A stretch of 64,000 bases of DNA, from NCBI GenBank assembly GCA_040905665.1, contig JBBDRD010000014.1, positions 62,001 through 126,000 of the forward strand. Direction: 5' to 3'. Under the pieces are notes generated by a model. It did no database searches, had not been told where the DNA came from, and worked only from the letters and a program-made list of their open reading frames with translations. Positions 58,662-64,000 of the stretch are shown here, piece after piece. The position numbers and the translations under genes are program-made. This DNA is from DASVCN01 sp040905665. GTDB lineage: Bacteria; Deinococcota; Deinococci; Deinococcales; Trueperaceae. Every line of letters begins with the position of its first letter. Within the stretch, counting starts at the first letter, position 1.

Positions 58662-59078
58662 CTAGAGCCGCAACACTTCGTCCGCAAACATCACCAAGCG
58701 CTCGGCCTGCCTCATGGCTGTTTTCAGGTCGTCGTGGCTCGCATGGATAAAACCGTAATGGGCCTTGTCCTTCAGATCGATTAGGCGGCGCAATGCCACT
58801 GCAGCCTCCTCGCCTCCCGGCGTGATCCTTTCCAGCAGTCGCTCTGCGTCGTGATGACTCTCCGCCCTCGAGCGGCGGCCCAGGGCTTTGCAACACGCTG
58901 CGTCCGAGGCCGCGATGCCAGCCAGAACGGCGAGCGAAGCGACAACGCTGCGAAAAGCGTCGCCTTGTTCTCCTTTGATCAGCTTAGCTACCTCAAGGAA
59001 CTTTTCGGCCGCCAGAAATCGAGTGCGCGCATGCGACTCGGCGCAGTTCTGTGTTCTAAAGTCCTGCTGTCGAGACAT
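58662..59078 (-). CDS. HEPN-domain protein (toxin/antitoxin partner of the nucleotidyltransferase)
   Basis: A 138-aa all-helical protein. The second half, EEAAVALRRLIDLKDKAHYG and FIHASHDDLKTAMRQAERLV, matches the HEPN-type proteins encoded beside minimal nucleotidyltransferases. The canonical RNase motif Rx4-6H is not clear (the R to H spacing in RLIDLKDKAH is longer), so RNase activity is uncertain. It starts at ATG 59078, two bases after the nucleotidyltransferase stop, in a bicistronic unit. Confidence 0.75.
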   Translation of the reverse strand: MSRQQDFRTQNCAESHARTRFLAAEKFLEVAKLIKGEQGDAFRSVVASLAVLAGIAASDAACCKALGRRSRAESHHDAERLLERITPGGEEAAVALRRLIDLKDKAHYGFIHASHDDLKTAMRQAERLVMFADEVLRL

Positions 59079-59080
59079 GA

Positions 59081-59701
59081 TTAGCTCTTGAGCAGTTCGC
59101 GAAAGAGGGGACCGTAGAGGTTGATGCCATCGCGCTCCAAGTTCTGCACGACTTCTTGCCTCTGAACGCCTAGCTGCTTAAGCTCTTCAGCGGAAACTTC
59201 TACTATCCCAGCATGATTCCCGGTCCATGTCAGCACTTGCCGACCTAGCAGAGCGAGTTGCTCTCGCCACTCCTCCGCTTCTTCGTCGACACCTGGGGAT
59301 CGAACGATGAAAAGGTCGATGTCACTCGAGGTACCACCGTCTCCCCTGGCCGCCGAGCCGAACATCGACGCATGCTTCGGGGGAACGGGCCAGGCGGATA
59401 GCTCAGAGGTAAGACGTTCGACGAGACGGCGTCTCAAAGTGGTAAGTATCAGGACAGCATCCGAAGAAATGTGTTCTCGATTGAGCGAATACAGAAGAGC
59501 AGCTCCGGCTCCCGCCTCATCTACAGTCACCAACCCGTGCTCATCCAGTCGCCGAAGGGCACGCTGCGCCGACGCATGTTTGACTCCGCTCAAACGTTCC
59601 AATTCACGCCCGCTCACGGGCTGAGTTATTTTGGCAAGCACCGTGAGGAGCGATCCCATGGTCTCCGACAGAAGCGCTGCGTGGGGTCTTCCCAGATTCA
59701 T
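59081..59701 (-). CDS. Minimal nucleotidyltransferase with N-terminal winged helix (MNT antitoxin-like)
   Basis: A 206-aa protein. Residues of about 15-75 form a winged helix (LTVLAKITQPVSGRELERLS, SAQRALRRLDEHGLVTVDEA). The nucleotidyltransferase core is MFGSAARGDGGTSSDIDLFI, with GSAARG at 115-120 and catalytic Asp127/Asp129 in SDIDLF. In characterised HEPN/MNT pairs the MNT AMPylates or neutralises the HEPN toxin. I place the start at ATG 59701 rather than TTG 59716, because TATGAT lies 6 bases upstream as a -10 box and tandem palindromes precede it. Confidence 0.85.
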   Translation of the reverse strand: MNLGRPHAALLSETMGSLLTVLAKITQPVSGRELERLSGVKHASAQRALRRLDEHGLVTVDEAGAGAALLYSLNREHISSDAVLILTTLRRRLVERLTSELSAWPVPPKHASMFGSAARGDGGTSSDIDLFIVRSPGVDEEAEEWREQLALLGRQVLTWTGNHAGIVEVSAEELKQLGVQRQEVVQNLERDGINLYGPLFRELLKS

Positions 59702-59707
59702 CGATAC

Positions 59708-59713
59708 ATCATA
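59708..59713 (-). promoter_or_regulatory. Probable -10 box for a leaderless transcript
   Basis: On the minus strand TATGAT sits 6 bases before ATG 59701. Transcription starting about 7 bases downstream of a TAnnnT box would begin at the start codon, as is common in Deinococcota. Confidence 0.5.
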
Positions 59714-59721
59714 CAATCATT

Positions 59722-59759
59722 TGGCCCGTTTTTGAGCCACATGGCCCGTTTTTGGGCCA
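59722..59759. promoter_or_regulatory. Tandem palindromic operator of the HEPN/MNT operon
   Basis: Two 18-bp units, TGGCCCGTTTTTGAGCCA (59722-59739) and TGGCCCGTTTTTGGGCCA (59742-59759), repeat with 20-bp spacing, and each is itself an inverted repeat around GTTTTT. They overlap the expected -35 region of the operon. Likely autoregulatory sites bound by the winged-helix MNT protein. Confidence 0.65.
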
Positions 59760-59989
59760 CTGGAATCGGCCTAGCCGGCTCAGATCCCCAGCAACCCCGA
59801 TCAGGTTAGCGAAGCCGACACCCGCAACGGGGTACGGCAGAGAGAATTCTTCGCCGTCGACGGTTCCAGGCTCAACTCGCCGAGGCGACCGAGCAGATAC
59901 TCCAGCGCCAGGTCCGGCCGACCCCACCTCCCAGCCCGTGAGAGTCGCCAAGGCCTCGACGTCTCTCCGCCGCCTGACCGAGAGGTCGT
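59760..59989. other. Region without a recognised gene
   Basis: A minus-strand open frame reads through this stretch but shows no known motif and no start or ribosome-binding site. It may be part of a decayed gene linked to the macro-domain fragment. Confidence 0.3.
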
Positions 59990-60211
59990 TCACGCAGTCT
60001 GGGTCAAGGTCAGGAGCCCCGACCGGTACGCCTGCAGCGCTCGCTCGTCGAACAACACCACTCGAATCGACTCCGGCGCCCCGGACGCCCGCAGGTGACG
60101 AAGCAGCTCGGTGAGCGCGACCTCGGCAGAGACGGGCAACGGGAACTCCTTGCTGCCAGTGCCCATTGCAGGCACCGCGATCGAGGCGAAGTTCATGCGG
60201 CTTGACGTCAC
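59990..60211 (-). pseudogene. Macro-domain (ADP-ribose-binding) protein, C-terminal fragment
   Basis: The 73-aa frame reads NFASIAVPAMGTGSKEFPLP, AEVALTELLRHLRASGAPES and IRVVLFDERALQAYRSGLL, the last third of a macro domain (S-I-A-xPAxGTG and VxFDE blocks). The N-terminal ADP-ribose pocket is missing and nothing upstream continues it. A truncated relic, or possibly part of the HEPN/MNT neighbourhood. Confidence 0.6.
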
Positions 60212-60431
60212 GCTTCATAGCCTAACGCCTGAAGAAACGATGCTTTCGCGAAGAGAACCGGGTAATAATGTCTGATTCATGCCGACCTGCTGCAGGCCTT
60301 GCGAAGCCGACCCTCCCCTTCAGCCCGGCAATCGTAGTCTCGTCTACTTACTATTGCAGGTTGGCCTCAAGGTCCGTATGCCGTGTGCCGTCTGCCAATA
60401 GCAAAAACGTAACGAGGAGGATAGTCCCTTC

Positions 60432-62666
60432 GTGAAGTTCGTCATCGGCGCCCACCATCCACTGTACCGATACCACCGCGATCGAACCGCCCTGGCCGGC
60501 CGCAGCCCCGCCGAGGTGCACCGCCAGTGGGGCAGGGCCGAAGTCGTGGCAGGCGTGGCTGAGCGCGGCTTCTCGGCAGGCAGCTTTCAGACCGTCACCA
60601 TCCGCTACACCGTAGGGAGCATGGGCTTGGACGAGGACGGTGGCTTCAAGCTGGCATTCCGCTTCGTCTCCGACGCTGGGCAACTTCAGGCAGCAGATCC
60701 AAAAGCAGACAACTACATAAGTGCCTCGACTAACGGCACAGCCGACCTGGAAGTGCAGATTGAAAAGAAAGGAAGCGTGCGGCCATTCCAGCGAACCGTG
60801 TTCGTCCACGTCCGCAACGCCACACTCCAGGAGGGTGACTGGGTAGATGTCGTTCTGGGGGACGTGTCGCGCCGAAGCCGCGGCTGGCGGCAGCAGACCT
60901 ACTTCGAGAAGCCATTTCCTGTCCGCTTCAGCGTCGATCCGTTGGGTACACACGAGTACCAGACGCTTCCCTTCGACTTGGGTTGGGACATCCAGCCAGG
61001 TCCCGCGGCCCGATTTCTGATCCACCCGCCCTCGGTGGTGGCCGTTGGAGCGGAATTCGTCGTGCGCGTGAAGGCCGAGGACGAGTGGGGTAACCCTCTG
61101 CGCGACCTGTCGGGCCAGGAGCCACGGCTGGTGCTGAGAGCGGAAGGCGAAGAGCGGACGTTGGAAATCGCCGGGGAACACGAGGCCGGCGTGTGGACCT
61201 TCGCCATGACGCTGCCGGAGCCGGGCACCTACTTCTTCGGGATCTCCGATAACCTACCTTCCACCTGCAATGGCGTCCTTGCGCTACCTACAGCGAAGAT
61301 GTCCCGCTTCGGCTTCTATTGGTGCGACCTTCACGGGCAGACGGCGGAAACCGTGGGGACAGGGACGGTGGAGGAGTATTTCCGATTCGGCCGGCACTAC
61401 GGCTTTTTGGACGGCTCGGTTCACCAGGGGAACGACTTCCAGATCGGGCTCGAGCTCTGGGACCACATCAAGCGCGCCTCTCACGCGGCGTACGAACCGG
61501 GACAGTTCGTGACATTCCCTGGCTACGAGTGGTCGGGAACCGAGGCGATGGGCGGAGACCACAACGTCATCTACTTTGAGGATGATCCACCGATCTACCG
61601 CAGTACCGGCTGGCTGGACGGCAACCCTTTCGAGGAGCACGCTCCCCTGCCCGAGCTGTACCGCGCGCTGCGACCACACAAGGCAATGACCATCGCCCAC
61701 ATAGGCGGGCGGCCGGCCTCACTCAAGACGAACGACTCGGAGGTCGAGCGGCTGTGGGAGATCCACTCCGCGTGGGGTACCTTCGAGTGGGTGTACCAAG
61801 AGGCTTTTGCGCGCGACATCAAGATCGGGTTCGTGTGCAACAGCGACGGCCACAAGTGCCGCCCCGGCGCCTCCTACCCTGGTGCTGGGATATTCGGCAC
61901 ACTGGGCGGGCTCACCTGCGTGCTGAGCGAAACGAAAGACAGGGAGGGCTTCTGGGAGGCGCTTTCGAATCGGCGCACCTATGGAACTACAGGGCAAAGG
62001 ATCCTCGTCGATTGCGACCTGAATGGCAGCCCCATCGGAGCCGACGTCATTGCAAGCAGGGGGACAATCAGGGCGCGTGTGCTGGGTACGGCGCCGATAC
62101 TCCGTATCGACCTGTTGCGACGTGGCGAGGTGATCTCCTCCTTCGCGCCGGCGGAAGCCGAGTCGCCCGATACGCTGATGCTCCGTTTCGGCGGCGCCAG
62201 GGTAAAGGGGCGCGCTCGAATGATCAGATGGGAAGGCAGCGTGGAGGTGTCTGGAAATACCCTCGCAGAAAGCCGAGTGAACGGCATCTTCAGCCCCGTA
62301 TACGGGATAACAGGCGCCACGAGGGAGGGGTTCGAGTTCAGATGTGCCACCACCGGAAACCTGCTTAATATTGAGCTCGCCTTTGAGAATGGGCTAGTGG
62401 GAATGGTCAGGTTCGACAGCAACCGCACCAGTTTCGACCTCGACTTGTCGCAGGTCACACGAGAGCCAACGACCATCTTCGAGGCGCAGCTCGACCAACT
62501 CGTGGAGGTATCCGCCTACAGGCGCTCTGAACTGCCCCACTACGTCGAGCACAAGTTCGACCTCGAGTTCGACCATAGCCACGAGGAGCCCTACTTCGTG
62601 AGAGTTACCCAAGTGGACGAAGGCAAAGCCTGGACGAGCCCGTTCTATGTCAAAGCGCTCGAGTAG
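60432..62666 (+). CDS. DUF3604-like protein with a PHP-type metal site
   Basis: A 744-aa protein starting at GTG 60432, with GAGGAGG about 12 bases upstream. Residues of about 1-290 are beta-rich; the second part, residues 295-530, has the metal-binding pattern WCDLHGQTAETVGTG, FVTFPGYEWSGTEAMGGDHN, TIAHIGGRPASLK and GFVCNSDGHKCRPG, the layout of DUF3604/PHP-like phosphoesterases with His and Asp ligands. The C-terminal 200 residues are another beta domain. No signal peptide. Neither neighbour suggests a pathway; enzymatic hydrolysis of a phosphate or similar ester is a family-level guess. Full length for the family and intact. Confidence 0.75.
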   Translation: MKFVIGAHHPLYRYHRDRTALAGRSPAEVHRQWGRAEVVAGVAERGFSAGSFQTVTIRYTVGSMGLDEDGGFKLAFRFVSDAGQLQAADPKADNYISASTNGTADLEVQIEKKGSVRPFQRTVFVHVRNATLQEGDWVDVVLGDVSRRSRGWRQQTYFEKPFPVRFSVDPLGTHEYQTLPFDLGWDIQPGPAARFLIHPPSVVAVGAEFVVRVKAEDEWGNPLRDLSGQEPRLVLRAEGEERTLEIAGEHEAGVWTFAMTLPEPGTYFFGISDNLPSTCNGVLALPTAKMSRFGFYWCDLHGQTAETVGTGTVEEYFRFGRHYGFLDGSVHQGNDFQIGLELWDHIKRASHAAYEPGQFVTFPGYEWSGTEAMGGDHNVIYFEDDPPIYRSTGWLDGNPFEEHAPLPELYRALRPHKAMTIAHIGGRPASLKTNDSEVERLWEIHSAWGTFEWVYQEAFARDIKIGFVCNSDGHKCRPGASYPGAGIFGTLGGLTCVLSETKDREGFWEALSNRRTYGTTGQRILVDCDLNGSPIGADVIASRGTIRARVLGTAPILRIDLLRRGEVISSFAPAEAESPDTLMLRFGGARVKGRARMIRWEGSVEVSGNTLAESRVNGIFSPVYGITGATREGFEFRCATTGNLLNIELAFENGLVGMVRFDSNRTSFDLDLSQVTREPTTIFEAQLDQLVEVSAYRRSELPHYVEHKFDLEFDHSHEEPYFVRVTQVDEGKAWTSPFYVKALE

Positions 62667-62734
62667 GTACGTCTTGCTGGCAAGCTTGCCTGGAGGCGCG
62701 ACTATTCTCTAACGCCCGTCCGCCTCTATGGGGG

Positions 62735-64000
62735 CTAGTTCGAGGGAGACTCGACCCGCTTCGCGCCCAAACTGGGATCACGATTCACCTCAGGAATCTT
62801 CTTCCCAGGGTTCATGATTCCTTGCGGGTCGAAGAGCTGCTTGATGCCACGCATCAACTCGAGCGCACTTCCGTGTTCGGCTTCCATGTAGGGGAGTTTG
62901 CGGAGCCCAACGCCATGCTCTCCTGTGGAAGTTCCCCCAACAGAGAGGGCATGTTCAACGATGCTGTGAGCCACGTCTCGCGCGTTACGCGCAGCCAGAT
63001 CGTCCCCGGGATAGAACAGTGCAAGGTGAAAGTTGCCGTCTCCCACGTGGCCTACTAGATAGGCAGCGAGGCCGACTTGCTCGCTTGCTGCAAGCGCATG
63101 ACCGACCGCGTCCGGTAATGCCGAGATCGGTACGGCTACGTCAGTGACAATATTTCGCAGACCCGGATTCGCGGCAACCGTCGCAACGAAATGACTATGG
63201 CGCGCCGCCCATAGCCGTTCCCGCTCCCCGGGGTCGGCGCTCGCTTGAAAGTCAAGAGCGCCGGCATCGAAGGCTAGATGCTGCGCCAACTCGACGCTTT
63301 CCGCAACTCCTGCAGGACTCCCATGAAACTCCAGAAACACAGTCATCTGTTCCGGAAAGGAGGAGCCAAGATGAGCATTGATGGCGGCGACCGAGCGAGA
63401 ATCTATCAGTTCGCATCGCGCGACGGGTGCCCCGGCTTGTATCAGGCTAACAACGTACTCCGTAGCGGTACCTGCATCGCCGAAGGCAACCCTGGCCGCA
63501 CTCGCCGATTCCGGCAACCCCACCAATCTCAGTGTGACTTCAGTGACGACTCCTAGTGTTCCCTCGGCACCGCAAAAAAGCGACCTAAGATCGTAACCGC
63601 TAGAGCTCTTGCGTGCCTTATTGCCGACTCGGACGATCTCACCCGATGGCAGCACCACCTCCAGCATGAGCACGTAGTCCCGGGTGACACCGTATCGCAC
63701 TGCGCCCGTACCCGACGCATTGGTACCCACCATTCCTCCAAGACTGGCATGGGCACCCGGATCAACGGGAAAGAAAAGTCCGCTGCGCCGGACATGCTCA
63801 TTGATTTTCGGATATGTGACGCCGGCTTGAACGGTGATCATCAGGTCTTGAGCTCGAAACTCGACGATTCGGCTCATACGTGAGAGATCTAGGGAGATGC
63901 CGCCACGTACAGGGACAGTCTGTCCTTCGAGGCTGGAGTTGGCTCCAACCGGCGTGACTGCGAGCCGGTTTTCGGCAGCAAACCGCACCACCTGCAGCAC
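62735..64000 (-). CDS. FAD-linked D-lactate/2-hydroxyacid dehydrogenase (GlcD/DLD type), C-terminal part
   Basis: 421 residues are visible; the N-terminus lies beyond the right edge. The FAD-binding PCMH domain shows VTPVGANSSLEGQTVPVRGG, DPGAHASLGGMVGTNASGTG, AVRYGVTRDYVLMLEVVLPS and GAEGTLGVVTEVTLRLVG. The C-terminal FAD-oxidase domain ends with LVGHVGDGNFHLALFYPGD, GGTSTGEHGVGLRKLPYMEA and IKQLFDPQGIMNPGKKIP. These match D-lactate dehydrogenase (cytochrome) and D-2-hydroxyglutarate dehydrogenase; glycolate oxidase GlcD is a close alternative. No iron-sulfur domain follows, so it is the single-subunit type. It converges on the DUF3604-like gene, 68 bases apart. Confidence 0.9.
   Translation of the reverse strand: MLQVVRFAAENRLAVTPVGANSSLEGQTVPVRGGISLDLSRMSRIVEFRAQDLMITVQAGVTYPKINEHVRRSGLFFPVDPGAHASLGGMVGTNASGTGAVRYGVTRDYVLMLEVVLPSGEIVRVGNKARKSSSGYDLRSLFCGAEGTLGVVTEVTLRLVGLPESASAARVAFGDAGTATEYVVSLIQAGAPVARCELIDSRSVAAINAHLGSSFPEQMTVFLEFHGSPAGVAESVELAQHLAFDAGALDFQASADPGERERLWAARHSHFVATVAANPGLRNIVTDVAVPISALPDAVGHALAASEQVGLAAYLVGHVGDGNFHLALFYPGDDLAARNARDVAHSIVEHALSVGGTSTGEHGVGLRKLPYMEAEHGSALELMRGIKQLFDPQGIMNPGKKIPEVNRDPSLGAKRVESPSN

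Noticed and set aside
1..64000. CRISPR array, rRNA, tRNA or replication origin
   Set aside because: No regularly spaced repeats, cloverleaf-like sequences, rRNA-like blocks or DnaA-box clusters were noticed; a covariance-model scan would be needed to exclude tRNAs fully.

Overview
The window reads as chromosomal DNA of a high-GC bacterium with many GTG and TTG starts and tight ATGA/GTGA/TAGTG overlaps. Solute-binding proteins carry plain Sec signal peptides without a lipobox cysteine, and one gene seems to have a -10 box placed for leaderless transcription. Together this suggests Deinococcota (Trueperaceae-like) or a similar free-living heterotroph. That is an inference from style only, because there is no rRNA, tRNA or marker gene in the window.

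Bases 1-8.2 kb hold a peptide/oligosaccharide (Opp/Dpp-type) ABC transporter split into three transcription units, a small membrane protein, an alpha/beta esterase and a LacI regulator. Bases 8.2-22.7 kb hold a second LacI regulator, four consecutive genes of the ADP-ribosylglycohydrolase fold (one without its acidic metal ligands), a class III CoA-transferase, a CitE-type lyase, a PfkB sugar kinase and a TIM-barrel/sulfatase-modifying-factor fusion. These are translationally coupled or nearly so, and face a sugar ABC transporter (binding protein plus two permeases, no ATPase). LacI-type operators precede the Opp binding protein, both lacI genes and the sugar permease operon, suggesting one carbohydrate regulon.

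Bases 22.9-25.6 kb are decayed: a frameshifted release-factor-like (baeRF) gene, an intact HAD phosphatase and a broken creatininase-family gene. Bases 25.6-50.05 kb form a compact, visibly more A/T-rich catabolic island. Its outward ends carry the same 18-bp palindrome, TGTATAC(N2)GCGTATACT, once before a plus-strand operon (two-subunit class I fumarase-like hydratase, CoA-transferase) and once before a roughly 21-kb run of minus-strand genes. That run encodes an SdhABCD-like complex, LeuC/LeuD-like hydro-lyase, DRE-TIM lyase/synthase, two MmgE/PrpD proteins, two family-5 binding proteins, OppBCDF, a C45-type amidase, an MFS carrier, a CitE-type lyase and a GntR regulator. The enzyme set predicts uptake, de-amidation and breakdown of an unusual di- or tricarboxylic acid. 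I could not match the exact combination to a named pathway.

Bases 50.1-51.8 kb and 56.2-58.7 kb are gene graveyards: a transposase remnant and truncated or frameshifted DUF4260, EamA, MFS, oxidoreductase, dipeptidase, hydrolase and baeRF pieces. Several pieces occur in both places, implying an old segmental duplication. Between them are a VOC protein and a secreted cysteine-rich protein coupled to a 1060-aa exported protein with two VWA domains. The right end has a HEPN/nucleotidyltransferase pair with a tandem palindromic operator, a macro-domain fragment, a DUF3604-like PHP-type protein and the C-terminal part of a FAD-linked D-lactate/2-hydroxyacid dehydrogenase cut by the window edge. No CRISPR array, rRNA or tRNA was seen.
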